The notes under the pieces were generated by a model. That model saw only the letters and a program-made list of their open reading frames with translations, was not told where the DNA came from and made no database searches. Shown here one piece after another: positions 16,862 through 25,428 of a stretch of 64,000 nucleotides of DNA. Position 1 is the stretch's first letter, and the number at the start of each line of letters is the position of its first letter. Source of the DNA: Kerstersia similis (GTDB lineage Bacteria > Pseudomonadota > Gammaproteobacteria > Burkholderiales > Burkholderiaceae_B); contig NZ_CBCSIQ010000013.1 of assembly GCF_965139615.1 (NCBI RefSeq), forward strand, positions 1 to 64,000. Reading direction: 5' to 3'. The translations under genes were made by a program, and so were the position numbers.

Positions 16862-18352
16862 ATGAAAACAAAAAATACGGGCGCAGGCGCCTCATCGACA
16901 CCGATGGCATTTTCCATGGCCGCAGGCCAGAACACGGCCTTGCCTTTCCCGGCAACGGGGGGGGCGGTGGAATCCCAGGGGGCAGCGGCTGGTGCCGGAG
17001 GCAATAGCCGGCATGGGCCGGGTAGCGCAGGCGGTGATCAAGCCGCACCGGGCAGCAAGCAACGTCGTGCCGAAAACCGGCGGGTGGTGGTGGGTGTCGG
17101 CGTCGGCAATGCGCTGGAGTGGTACGACTGGACGGCATATTCCCTGTTTGCCGCGTATTTTGCCAAGCAGTTTTTCCGCAGCGACGATCCGATTTCCGAT
17201 CTGCTGGGCACCTTGGCGATTTTCGCTGCGGGCTTTTTCATGCGGCCCTTGGGAGGCATTTTCTTTGGCTGGTTTGCCGACAGGCGGGGCCGGCGCCCAG
17301 CCATGACAATGGCGATGCTGGTGACGGCAGTCGGCAGCCTGGTGATTGGCGTGGCGCCGAACTATGATGCAATCGGCCCGGCAGCAGCGGTGTTTCTGTT
17401 GCTTGGACGCTTGTTGCAGGGCTTCGGGCATGGTGGTGAAGTGGTGTCTTCCTTCACTTATGTCACTGAAATGGCGCCAGCAAACAAGCGCGGTCTGTGG
17501 GCATCGTCGGTTTTTGCTTTTGTGACCATCGGCGTCTTGTCGGCAGCCTTGCTCAGTGCCGGATTGACCACGGCGTTTGGTGCGGACGGTGTGCGGGAGT
17601 GGGCCTGGCGCGTGCCTTTCGTGATTGGCGGTGTGCTGGGGGTCTATGCCTTGTATCTGCGCCGGAAACTGGACGAAACCCCAATGTTCCGTGCCAAGGC
17701 TGCCGCGCAAGCGAATGGCCAGGGCGGTGTGCGTCATCACGGCGTCGGTCGCCAGTTCTGGGCAGATGTCTGGCGCTATCGTGCTGCCTGCTTGCGCGTA
17801 TTCGCATTGTCCGCCAGCGGAACAGTGCTGTACTACGTATGGGTGGTCATGGCGCCGACATTTGCCATCGGATCGCTGAAAATGGCGCCGGGCCCGGTCA
17901 TGTGGGTCAGTGTGGCCGCCAATGTGTTCTTTGTGCTGTGCTTGCTGACCTGGGGGGCGTTGTCTGATCGCTATGGCCGCAAACTGAACTGGTACTTCTT
18001 TTCCATTGGTTCCATCATTGCGATATTGCCGCTGTCGATGCTGTTGACGGGTGGCAATGAGCTTTGGCGCCTGATTGTCTTCATGGGTGTGGGCACGCTG
18101 CTGATTTCAGCGCCTACCGCGATCATGCCGGCGTTCTTCCCGGAACAGTTCCCCACGCATATCCGTGCAGTTGCCATGGGCTTGCCGTTTTCGATCGCCG
18201 GTGCATTGACTGGCGGAACGGCCCCCTATCTGCAGGCCTGGCTCTATGCGCAGCATCAGCAAGTGCTCTTCGATGTTTATCTCATCGTGCTGTGCATCTT
18301 GGCCTTGATTGCGACGATTGTGTCGCCTGAAACACGCGGCAAGACGCTGTAG
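16862..18352 (+). CDS. MFS transporter of the metabolite:H+ symporter (MHS) family
   Basis: 496 residues. About 12 membrane helices begin near residue 80; the entry motif GVGNALEWYDWTAYSLFAAYF and the loop GWFADRRGRRPAM are typical of MHS symporters, which import dicarboxylates, aromatic acids or osmolytes with protons. The first 75 residues are an unusual Gly/Ala/Ser-rich leader not expected in the family, and a run of eight G (16957-16964) lies inside it. The start at 16862 has an excellent AAGGAGGA site. It is 28 bases from the flavin reductase gene and probably imports the substrate of the monooxygenase pathway. Confidence 0.87.
   Translation: MKTKNTGAGASSTPMAFSMAAGQNTALPFPATGGAVESQGAAAGAGGNSRHGPGSAGGDQAAPGSKQRRAENRRVVVGVGVGNALEWYDWTAYSLFAAYFAKQFFRSDDPISDLLGTLAIFAAGFFMRPLGGIFFGWFADRRGRRPAMTMAMLVTAVGSLVIGVAPNYDAIGPAAAVFLLLGRLLQGFGHGGEVVSSFTYVTEMAPANKRGLWASSVFAFVTIGVLSAALLSAGLTTAFGADGVREWAWRVPFVIGGVLGVYALYLRRKLDETPMFRAKAAAQANGQGGVRHHGVGRQFWADVWRYRAACLRVFALSASGTVLYYVWVVMAPTFAIGSLKMAPGPVMWVSVAANVFFVLCLLTWGALSDRYGRKLNWYFFSIGSIIAILPLSMLLTGGNELWRLIVFMGVGTLLISAPTAIMPAFFPEQFPTHIRAVAMGLPFSIAGALTGGTAPYLQAWLYAQHQQVLFDVYLIVLCILALIATIVSPETRGKTL
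16957..16964 (+). repeat. G8 homopolymer inside the MHS transporter gene
   Basis: Eight consecutive G residues at codons 32-35 of the transporter frame. A one-base slip would put the frame into early stops before the first membrane helix. This is the typical form of a slipped-strand switch, although eight is at the short end. Confidence 0.6.
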
Positions 18353-18434
18353 TACGGTTGCTGGCCGGCGATGGGTGGTGTGTCCAACTGGCAGTGCGGC
18401 AGGTGGGTGGGCCGCTCGTCGCCGGCCAGGCTTT

Positions 18435-18998
18435 TCATGGATGTTCCATCAGCATGACGGCACTGGTATCTGCCACCAGCGCTTCGAAAATATGGGTTTC
18501 GTCCGCCGGGTAGCTGGCGTAGTCGCCAGGGCCCAATTCCACGGTTTGGTTCAGCGGCCCGACCCGCGCACGGCCCTGGCAGATCACGACATGCTCGGCA
18601 GTGCCGGGCGGATGGGGAATGGAGACCCTGGGCGTGCCGGGTTGTGCCACGAGACGATACATATCACGCTGCATGCCGGCCGGACAGACGGCCAGCAGGG
18701 TGGCGACGTAATTGGCCTCTTCCGATGCCAACGCCATGCCCTCACCGGCACGCAGCACTTGTATGGGAGGGCGAGCGGGCGCAATCAGGCGCGTGACCTG
18801 GATCTCCAGCGCCATTGCCAGTGCCCATAGGGTTTCCAGTCCGGGGTTGCCGACGCCGGCCTCGATCTGAGACAGCGTAGATTTTGCTACGCCAGCCCGT
18901 TTGGCCAGTTCTGACACAGACAGGCCGACGCGTTCCCGTTCGCGGCGCAAAGAAGCGGAAAGAATGGCGATCGGAGTGGAAAACGGTGATTCCGGCAC
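18435..18998 (-). CDS. Xre-family regulator with C-terminal cupin domain
   Basis: 187 residues. The N-terminal helix-turn-helix (residues about 12-70) reads LRRERERVGLSVSELAKRAG and VAKSTLSQIEAGVGNPGLETL, the standard Xre/Cro form. The C-terminal half (about 95-187) is a cupin sensor with GDYASYPADETHIFEAL. Such HTH-cupin proteins (PuuR/SutR type) respond to small ligands and usually control a neighbouring transporter or catabolic gene. It diverges from the EamA permease gene across a short region with TGTTCT repeats and probably regulates that gene and itself. Confidence 0.9.
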   Translation of the reverse strand: MPESPFSTPIAILSASLRRERERVGLSVSELAKRAGVAKSTLSQIEAGVGNPGLETLWALAMALEIQVTRLIAPARPPIQVLRAGEGMALASEEANYVATLLAVCPAGMQRDMYRLVAQPGTPRVSIPHPPGTAEHVVICQGRARVGPLNQTVELGPGDYASYPADETHIFEALVADTSAVMLMEHP

Positions 18999-19035
18999 GG
19001 TAGCTATCCTTGGTGCGGCAAAAGAAGGGGGCTGG

Positions 19036-19073
19036 TGTTCTGTATAAAAAACAAATGTTCTATTTGACGAACA
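19036..19073. promoter_or_regulatory. TGTTCT repeats, candidate operator of the Xre/cupin regulator
   Basis: TGTTCT occurs at 19036 and 19056, exactly 20 bases apart (two helical turns), and the second copy is the left arm of TGTTC-N8-GAACA ending at 19073. The repeats lie in the divergent region between the regulator (ends 18998) and the EamA permease (starts 19181). Confidence 0.45.
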
Positions 19074-19180
19074 ATGAATCTTTGTACATTATATCGTCCT
19101 TAGCGTTTTTTTTACTGAACGGCAGGTCTGGGCGCGGCGTGAGTGTTGCGCCCTATCTTGTTGCGCAGGCCAGGGAAATA

Positions 19181-20086
19181 ATGGATACAAGAACAAGAGG
19201 CGTGGTCGAGATGACTGTCGCCATGCTGATTTCAGGCACGATAGGCTGGCTGGTGATTGAAACGGCCATGCCCGTGATGGCGGTTGTTTTCTGGCGTTGT
19301 GCCTTGGGCGGGCTGGCAATGTTATTGGCCTGTGCCGGCCTGGGCGTGTTCCGGGGAACCATGCCGGGCTGGCGCAAGCTGGCGTGGGTAGCGCTAGGGG
19401 GAGTGGCCTTGGTGGCGAACTGGTATTGCCTGTTTACCGCCTATTCCCATTCGTCTATTGCCGTCGCGACCATCACTTATCACACCCAGCCCTTCATGCT
19501 GGTGGCGCTGGGCGCCATCTTCTTCGGAGAGCGGCCGGGCATGCGTCAATTGGGTTGGCTGGGGTTGGCGTTTGCCGGTGTATTGCTGATCGTCGTTGGC
19601 GGACAGCAGGGAGATAGCGCGTCCCGGACGTATCTATACGGGATTGCGCTGGCGCTGGCGGCAGCATTTTTCTATGCCATCGCGGCAGCGATTACCAAGC
19701 GGCTCAGCGATGTGCCGCCGCATTTGATCGTGCTGATCCAGATGGGGGCAGGGGTGCTTTTGCTCTGGCCCGCGGCGCAGCTGCCGCATGGCAGCGATGC
19801 GGGAGCGACCTGGGGCCTGTTGCTGACGCTGGGCTTTGTGCATACAGGGCTGATGTCCACCTTGCTGTATGGGGCGCTGCAGAAAATTTCGACGGTCTTG
19901 GTCGGCGCGCTTTCGTTCATCTACCCGGTCATGGCCGTCGGGGTGGATGCCTGGGCCTTTGGTCATCGGCTGGGCGGCTTGCAGATCCTGGGCGCGCTGG
20001 GCATTTTGCTGGCGGTGGCAGGCATGAACTTTGGCTGGCGCTGGCCGGGGAAGTCGTTGCGGGTCGCGGCACAGAAGCCGGGCTAG
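19181..20086 (+). CDS. EamA / DMT-superfamily permease
   Basis: 301 residues from the ATG at 19181, the usual size; the frame stays open further upstream but would add an unlikely hydrophilic-hydrophobic tail. About ten hydrophobic segments form two EamA repeats; typical motifs are FWRCALGGLAMLLAC and TYHTQPFMLVALGAIFFGERP in the first half, and GALSFIYPVMAV in the second. Members export amino acids or other metabolites. AGGGAAATA lies before the start. It diverges from the Xre/cupin regulator, its likely controller. Substrate unknown. Confidence 0.82.
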   Translation: MDTRTRGVVEMTVAMLISGTIGWLVIETAMPVMAVVFWRCALGGLAMLLACAGLGVFRGTMPGWRKLAWVALGGVALVANWYCLFTAYSHSSIAVATITYHTQPFMLVALGAIFFGERPGMRQLGWLGLAFAGVLLIVVGGQQGDSASRTYLYGIALALAAAFFYAIAAAITKRLSDVPPHLIVLIQMGAGVLLLWPAAQLPHGSDAGATWGLLLTLGFVHTGLMSTLLYGALQKISTVLVGALSFIYPVMAVGVDAWAFGHRLGGLQILGALGILLAVAGMNFGWRWPGKSLRVAAQKPG

Positions 20087-20087
20087 C

Positions 20088-20133
20088 TCAAAAGAACAGG
20101 CCCGAACCCGGCGTGATGCCGGATCCGGGCCTG
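20088..20133 (-). terminator. Terminator downstream of the aminotransferase gene
   Basis: Read on the minus strand, a hairpin with outer arms CAGGCCCG / CGGGCCTG and an inner CCGGC / GCCGG stem is followed by TTCTTTT. It lies 95 bases after the aminotransferase stop and just after the convergent permease gene, which may also use the hairpin. Confidence 0.65.
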
Positions 20134-20227
20134 CGGGGCAATATGTCAGCGGCTCCGGTAAGGGAGATGGCTGAAACCCTGTCTTGTCGTGGCGCATGGG
20201 GCAGGGGCACCCCATGCCTGCGGGCGT

Positions 20228-21433
20228 TTAGCCTTTGATGACGGCTGCAATGGCCTGAGCCACGGCATCAATATTGCCACTGTTGAGGGCGGCGACGCAG
20301 ATGCGGCCGCTGCCGACAGCGTAGATGCCGTGCTCGACGCGCAGCTTCTCGACCTGTTCGGCATTCAGGCCGGAGTACGAGAACATGCCGCGCTGGGCCT
20401 TCACGAAGCTGAAGTCGCCCGGCACACCCGCGGCGGCCAGCTTATCGACCAGCTGGGCGCGCATGGTGCGGATGCGGTCACGCATGCCCGCCAGTTCCTG
20501 CTCCCATTCAGCGAACAGCTTGGCGTCGCCCAGAACCATCGCAACCACGCGGCCACCGTGGGTGGGCGGGTTGGAGTAGTTCGTGCGGATGACGCGCTTG
20601 ATCTGGCTTTGTACGGCTTTGGCTTCGTCGCTATTGGCCGTCAACATGGTCAGTGCGCCAACGCGTTCGCCATAGAGCGAGAACGACTTCGAGAACGAGG
20701 AGCTGATGAACAGCGACAAGCCCTTGTCGGCGAACAGGCGGACGACGGCGCCGTCTTGCTCCAGGCCATCGCCGAAGCCCTGGTAGGCGATGTCCAGGAA
20801 GGGAACCAGGTTCTGTTCCTTGACGATTTCAGCGATTTCAGCCCATTGTGCCAGCGTGGGATCAACGCCCGTGGGGTTGTGGCAGCATGCGTGCAGCACG
20901 ACGATGGTGCGGGCCGGCAGGGCGCGCAGGCTGGCCTTCATGCCTTCGAAGTCCAGGCCATGCGTGGCGGCATCGTAGTAGCGGTAGGTCACGACCGGGA
21001 AGCCGGCGCGAGAGAACAGCGCACGGTGGTTTTCCCAGCTCGGGTCGCTGATGGCGACCTGGGAATCAGGCAGCAATTCTTTCAGGAAATCAGCGCCGAT
21101 TTTCAGTGCGCCCGTGCCGCCCAGGGCTTGGGCGGTGACCAGGCGGCCGGAAGCCAGCAGCGGGGAATCATTGCCAAACAGCAGCTTCTGTACACCGCTG
21201 TTGTAGTCGCTCAGGCCGTCGATGGGCAGGTAGCCGCGTGCGGCAGCCTTGGCGGTCAGCGCTTCCTCGGCTTGCTTGACGCAGTTGAGCAGGGGCAGGC
21301 GGCCCTTGTCGTCGTAATACACCCCAACGCCCAGATTGGCTTTGTTGGGACGGGTGTCCGCAGCGAACTGTTCGTTCAGACCCAGGATTGGATCGCGCGG
21401 CGCGACTTCAACGGATGCGAAAAGTGAACTCAT
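20228..21433 (-). CDS. tyrB: Aromatic amino acid / aspartate aminotransferase
   Basis: 401 residues, class I PLP aminotransferase of the aspartate/tyrosine subgroup. It moves amino groups between aromatic or dicarboxylic amino acids and 2-oxoglutarate. The N-terminus (PRDPILGLNEQFAADTRPNK), the cofactor-ring motif HACCHNPTGVDPT, the PLP lysine motif SSSFSKSFSLYGERVG near residue 245 and the C-terminal RICVAALN with the carboxylate-binding Arg are all present. Sequence alone does not separate TyrB from AspC in this group. It diverges from uvrB over 82 bases and is followed by its own terminator. Confidence 0.92.
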   Translation of the reverse strand: MSSLFASVEVAPRDPILGLNEQFAADTRPNKANLGVGVYYDDKGRLPLLNCVKQAEEALTAKAAARGYLPIDGLSDYNSGVQKLLFGNDSPLLASGRLVTAQALGGTGALKIGADFLKELLPDSQVAISDPSWENHRALFSRAGFPVVTYRYYDAATHGLDFEGMKASLRALPARTIVVLHACCHNPTGVDPTLAQWAEIAEIVKEQNLVPFLDIAYQGFGDGLEQDGAVVRLFADKGLSLFISSSFSKSFSLYGERVGALTMLTANSDEAKAVQSQIKRVIRTNYSNPPTHGGRVVAMVLGDAKLFAEWEQELAGMRDRIRTMRAQLVDKLAAAGVPGDFSFVKAQRGMFSYSGLNAEQVEKLRVEHGIYAVGSGRICVAALNSGNIDAVAQAIAAVIKG

Positions 21434-21515
21434 GATGGAAGGGAGAGTAGAGAAGATGGACGCAGTGATGCGCGACAGGGATAATGTAGTGTTTTCCCCG
21501 ACTTAAAAGTCTAGC

Positions 21516-23612
21516 ATGAGCACAGCGGCCTCTTCCGATGATTTTTCAACGCGGCCCGATGGTGAGGGCAGTGAAAGCAGCGGGGTGACCCACGGCGGGG
21601 AGGGCGCATTCCAGCGTTTCCCGGGCAGTCCCTTCCTGCTGCATCAGCCGTATCTTCCGGCAGGCGACCAGCCTGCTGCCATCGAGGCGCTGGTCGAAGG
21701 CGCCCATGATGGCCTGATGCGCCAGACCTTGCTGGGGGTGACAGGCTCAGGCAAAACCTACACGATGGCCAATGTCATCGCCCGGCTGGGGCGGCCGGCA
21801 CTGGTGCTCGCGCCCAACAAGACGCTGGCGGCGCAGCTGTATGCGGAGATGCGGGAATTCTTCCCCCGCAATGCCGTCGAGTACTTCGTGTCTTACTACG
21901 ATTACTACCAGCCCGAGGCCTATGTGCCGTCGCGCGACCTGTTCATCGAAAAAGATTCCGCCATCAATGAGCACATCGAGCAGATGCGCCTGTCGGCGAC
22001 GAAAAGCCTGCTGGAGCGTCGCGATACGATCATCGTGGGTACGGTGTCGTGCATCTACGGTATCGGCAATCCGGGCGATTATCACGCCATGGTGCTGATT
22101 CTGCGGACGGGCGACCGCATCGGACGGCGTGAGATCCTGGAACGCCTGGTGGCCATGCAATACACACGCAATGATGCGGAATTCACGCGCGGCGTGTTCC
22201 GGGTGCGTGGCGATACGATCGACATCTTCCCGGCGGAAAGCGCGGAACTGGCAGTGCGCGTGAGCATGTTCGACGATGAGGTCGAAACCCTGGAGCTGTT
22301 CGATCCCCTGACTGGCCGGGTGCGCCAGAAAACGCCGCGTTTCACGGTCTATCCCGGTTCGCACTATGTGACGCCGCGTGAAACCGTGCTGCGCGCGATT
22401 GAAACGATCAAGCAGGAACTCAAGGAACGTCTGGCGCTCTTTGTGGCCGAAGGCAAACTGGTCGAGGCCCAGCGATTGGAGCAGCGCACCCGCTTCGATC
22501 TGGAAATGCTGCAGGAGCTGGGGTTCTGCAAAGGCATCGAGAACTACTCGCGCCACCTGTCCGGTGCCGCACCGGGAGATCCTCCCCCGACACTGATCGA
22601 CTATCTGCCTGCCGATGCGCTGATGTTCATCGACGAAAGCCACGTCATGATGGGGCAGTTGGGCGGGATGTACCGGGGCGACCGTTCCCGCAAGGAAACG
22701 CTGGTGACCTATGGGTTCCGTTTGCCGTCGGCGCTGGACAACCGTCCGCTGAAAATGGATGAGTTCGAAGCCCGCATGCGTCAGTGCGTCTTTGTATCCG
22801 CGACGCCGGGGCCTTATGAGAATGAATCGTCAGACAATGTGGTCGAGCAGGTGGTGCGCCCGACCGGACTGGTCGATCCGGTGGTTGAGGTGCGCCCCGC
22901 GATGACGCAGGTCGATGATCTGCTGGGGGAAATCCGTTTGCGCGTGAATCAGGGCGACCGTGTCCTGGTGACGACGCTGACCAAGCGCATGTCCGAAGAG
23001 TTGACCGAATATCTGACCGAAAATGGGGTGAAGGTGCGCTACCTGCACTCGGACATCGACACGGTGGAACGGGTGGAAATCATCCGGGACCTGCGGCTGG
23101 GCGTGTTCGATGTGCTGGTCGGGATCAACCTGCTGCGCGAAGGCCTGGATATTCCGGAAGTTTCCCTGGTTGCCATTCTGGATGCCGACAAGGAAGGATT
23201 CCTGCGTTCCGAGCGCAGCCTGATCCAGACCATCGGCCGGGCGGCACGCAATCTGAACGGTAAAGCCATTCTCTACGCTGACCGGGTGACGGATTCCATG
23301 CACCGGGCGATCGGAGAAACAGAGCGTCGCCGGGCACGGCAGGTTGCCTATAACATTGAGCACGGCATCCAGCCTCGTGGCGTGCAGAAGGCTGTGCGCG
23401 AGCTGATAGACGGGGTCGTGGCGCCCAACAAGGAATTGGATGTGGCGCCTGCCTATGAAATGGCAGGGATTCCGCAAGACGAGAAAAGTCTGGCGCAGGA
23501 AATCCGCCGCCTGGAGAAGGCCATGCTGGAGCACGCGCGCAACCTGGAATTCGAACAGGCGGCCGCCGCCCGCGATGCCTTGAAAACGCTCAAGGAAAAA
23601 GCATTCCGCTGA
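21516..23612 (+). CDS. uvrB: Excinuclease ABC subunit B
   Basis: 698 residues. UvrB receives damaged DNA from UvrA and positions UvrC for incision in nucleotide excision repair. Walker A is GVTGSGKT near residue 74; the damage-probing hairpin region YYDYYQPEAYVPSRD is near 128; helicase motifs include IDESHVMMGQ and NLLREGLDIPEV; QTIGRAARN is motif VI. The C-terminal UVR domain (LEFEQAAAARDALK) contacts UvrC. The first about 40 residues are a Ser/Gly-rich extension before the usual start of the fold (FLLHQPYLPAGDQPAAI), common in related genera. Convergent with the DHA2 exporter. Confidence 0.98.
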   Translation: MSTAASSDDFSTRPDGEGSESSGVTHGGEGAFQRFPGSPFLLHQPYLPAGDQPAAIEALVEGAHDGLMRQTLLGVTGSGKTYTMANVIARLGRPALVLAPNKTLAAQLYAEMREFFPRNAVEYFVSYYDYYQPEAYVPSRDLFIEKDSAINEHIEQMRLSATKSLLERRDTIIVGTVSCIYGIGNPGDYHAMVLILRTGDRIGRREILERLVAMQYTRNDAEFTRGVFRVRGDTIDIFPAESAELAVRVSMFDDEVETLELFDPLTGRVRQKTPRFTVYPGSHYVTPRETVLRAIETIKQELKERLALFVAEGKLVEAQRLEQRTRFDLEMLQELGFCKGIENYSRHLSGAAPGDPPPTLIDYLPADALMFIDESHVMMGQLGGMYRGDRSRKETLVTYGFRLPSALDNRPLKMDEFEARMRQCVFVSATPGPYENESSDNVVEQVVRPTGLVDPVVEVRPAMTQVDDLLGEIRLRVNQGDRVLVTTLTKRMSEELTEYLTENGVKVRYLHSDIDTVERVEIIRDLRLGVFDVLVGINLLREGLDIPEVSLVAILDADKEGFLRSERSLIQTIGRAARNLNGKAILYADRVTDSMHRAIGETERRRARQVAYNIEHGIQPRGVQKAVRELIDGVVAPNKELDVAPAYEMAGIPQDEKSLAQEIRRLEKAMLEHARNLEFEQAAAARDALKTLKEKAFR

Positions 23613-23632
23613 AGCGCCTGGCGGTTCGTGTT

Positions 23633-25201
23633 TCAGTGCCGGGTTTGTTTGGCAGGTGGCCGGCGCAAGTGCTCGCCGCTGCCGGCCGCCATGCGCATGA
23701 CATCGACAACCCCGGCGACGGCAATCAGGGCGACGCAGATCAGCGCAAAGCGGTAGCTGAGTGACGGTATCTGCTCCCAGCCGGGAAAGCGGGGCGCCAG
23801 CGAGGTTTGCAGCCAGTCGCCCAGACGGATACAAATGGCGCCGAAAGCGATGCCCAGCCCCAAGGCCATCTGCTGGATAGTGCTGGCCAGCGTGTTGGCG
23901 GCAGCCATCTGCCCGGATGGCACATCTGCGAAAGCCAGCGTGTTGATGGCAGTGAACTGCATGGAACGGCACAGGCCGCTGATGAAGAGGACGACGACGA
24001 TCAAGGTCGTGGGCGTCTCGGGGCTCAGCATGGCGCAGGCCAGCAGGGCAAGCACATTGAGTATGCCGTTCACGGCCAGGATGCGCTTGAACCCATACCG
24101 GTGCAGCAGCCGCGTGGTGAACAGCTTCATCGTCAGATTGCCGGCAAAAACGGCCAGCACCAGCATGCCGGCTTCGACCGCGCTCAGCCCGAAGCCCAGC
24201 TGAAACATCAGCGGCAGAATAAACGGCAGGGCATTGATGGCGAGCCGGAAGCAGCTGCCGCCGCGTACTGACACAGCGTAGCTGGGGATGCGCAGGGGGG
24301 ACAGATTGACCAGCGGGTGAGGGGTGCGTGCCAGATGCGCCACGGTGAGCGCCAGCAGCAACGCGCCGCCCGCCAGATAGGCCAGGATAGTGCTGGCGTC
24401 AGCCCCCATGCCGGCCAGTTCCATGCCATAGAGCAGGCCAAGCAGCGCCAGGCCGCTGCCCAGGAAGCCGAACAGGTCAAAGGGGCGCGGTTGATCGGCG
24501 CGGCTGGCGGGAATCAGCAGATAGGCAGCCAGCAGCGCCAGCAGCCCGATGGGCAGGTTGATGTAGAAAATCCAGCGCCAGGAGGCATAGGTGGCCAGCA
24601 GTCCGCCCAGGGGCGGCCCGAGTACGGGGGCGATCAGTGCGGGCCAGGTGATCATGGAAATCGCTGCAATCAGCTGTTGCTTGGGGGTGTGGCTGAGGAC
24701 AACCAGGCGCCCGACCGGCACCATCAAGGCGCCGCCCATGCCCTGCAGCACCCGCATGGCGACGAATTCTTGCAGGCTGTCGGCCTGGGCGCACAGTAGC
24801 GACGCCAGGGTAAACAGCACGATGGCACAGCAGAAAACTCGTCTTGCACCGAGACGGCCGGCCAGCCAGCCGCTGGGCGGGATACAGACCGCCAAGGTCA
24901 GCAGGTAGGCGCTGACACCCAGGTTCAGATCGACGGCAGAGACGCCGAAGCTGAGCGCCATCTGCGGTAGCGCCGTCACAATGATGGTGCCGTCCAGGTT
25001 TTCCATGAACATCACGGCGGCGACCAGCAGGGCGATCCACGCCGGACGGGGCGGACGCGAAACGGGCACAGGCCCGGCAGGCGTAGGGGCGGCAGTCATT
25101 GGGGGAGTGAGGCGGGCAGCAGGGGTGGGAAGTGCATCGTCCAGGCCGATGGCCGGAATGGGCCGCCGCTTGCCGCCTGGCGGCAACAGCGCATGACGCA
25201 T
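23633..25201 (-). CDS. DHA2-family (14-helix) multidrug MFS exporter
   Basis: 522 residues from the first ATG; an internal ATG at 25099 would give 488 and fits family N-termini better, since residues 1-34 are soluble and proline-rich. The protein has about 14 hydrophobic helices. Helix 1 holds MENLDGTIIVTALPQMA, the DHA2 drug/proton antiporter motif D1, and the sequence around PVLGPPLGGLLATYASWRWIFYINLPIG is the family antiporter motif C region. These exporters (EmrB/QacA type) pump drugs or metabolites out across the inner membrane. No HlyD/EmrA partner is adjacent. Convergent with uvrB, 20 bases apart. Confidence 0.88.
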   Translation of the reverse strand: MRHALLPPGGKRRPIPAIGLDDALPTPAARLTPPMTAAPTPAGPVPVSRPPRPAWIALLVAAVMFMENLDGTIIVTALPQMALSFGVSAVDLNLGVSAYLLTLAVCIPPSGWLAGRLGARRVFCCAIVLFTLASLLCAQADSLQEFVAMRVLQGMGGALMVPVGRLVVLSHTPKQQLIAAISMITWPALIAPVLGPPLGGLLATYASWRWIFYINLPIGLLALLAAYLLIPASRADQPRPFDLFGFLGSGLALLGLLYGMELAGMGADASTILAYLAGGALLLALTVAHLARTPHPLVNLSPLRIPSYAVSVRGGSCFRLAINALPFILPLMFQLGFGLSAVEAGMLVLAVFAGNLTMKLFTTRLLHRYGFKRILAVNGILNVLALLACAMLSPETPTTLIVVVLFISGLCRSMQFTAINTLAFADVPSGQMAAANTLASTIQQMALGLGIAFGAICIRLGDWLQTSLAPRFPGWEQIPSLSYRFALICVALIAVAGVVDVMRMAAGSGEHLRRPPAKQTRH

Positions 25202-25277
25202 TCTGCGGGAATTCTAGCACCAGGCCCAGCCGGCTGCGCCGGATTGAAACCTGCCGACATGACGGTGTGACAGCACG

Positions 25278-25324
25278 AAAAACGCCCCGGAACCGGCCAG
25301 ACGTGCGTCTGGTGTTCCGGGGCG
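25278..25324 (-). terminator. Intrinsic terminator after phaA
   Basis: On the minus strand an 11-pair outer stem CGCCCCGGAAC / GTTCCGGGGCG, with an inner CCAGACG / CGTCTGG stem, is followed by TTTTT. It is 105 bases after the thiolase stop and separates it from the DHA2 exporter gene. Confidence 0.85.
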
Positions 25325-25428
25325 CGATCCGCTCGTCGCGGAGACTGGCTGCGAGTGAGCCAGCAAAGAGTGCAGCAAAAGGGCAGCAAGCGGTCAGTCA
25401 GTGTGCTGGCCGCCTACCGGCACGCATT

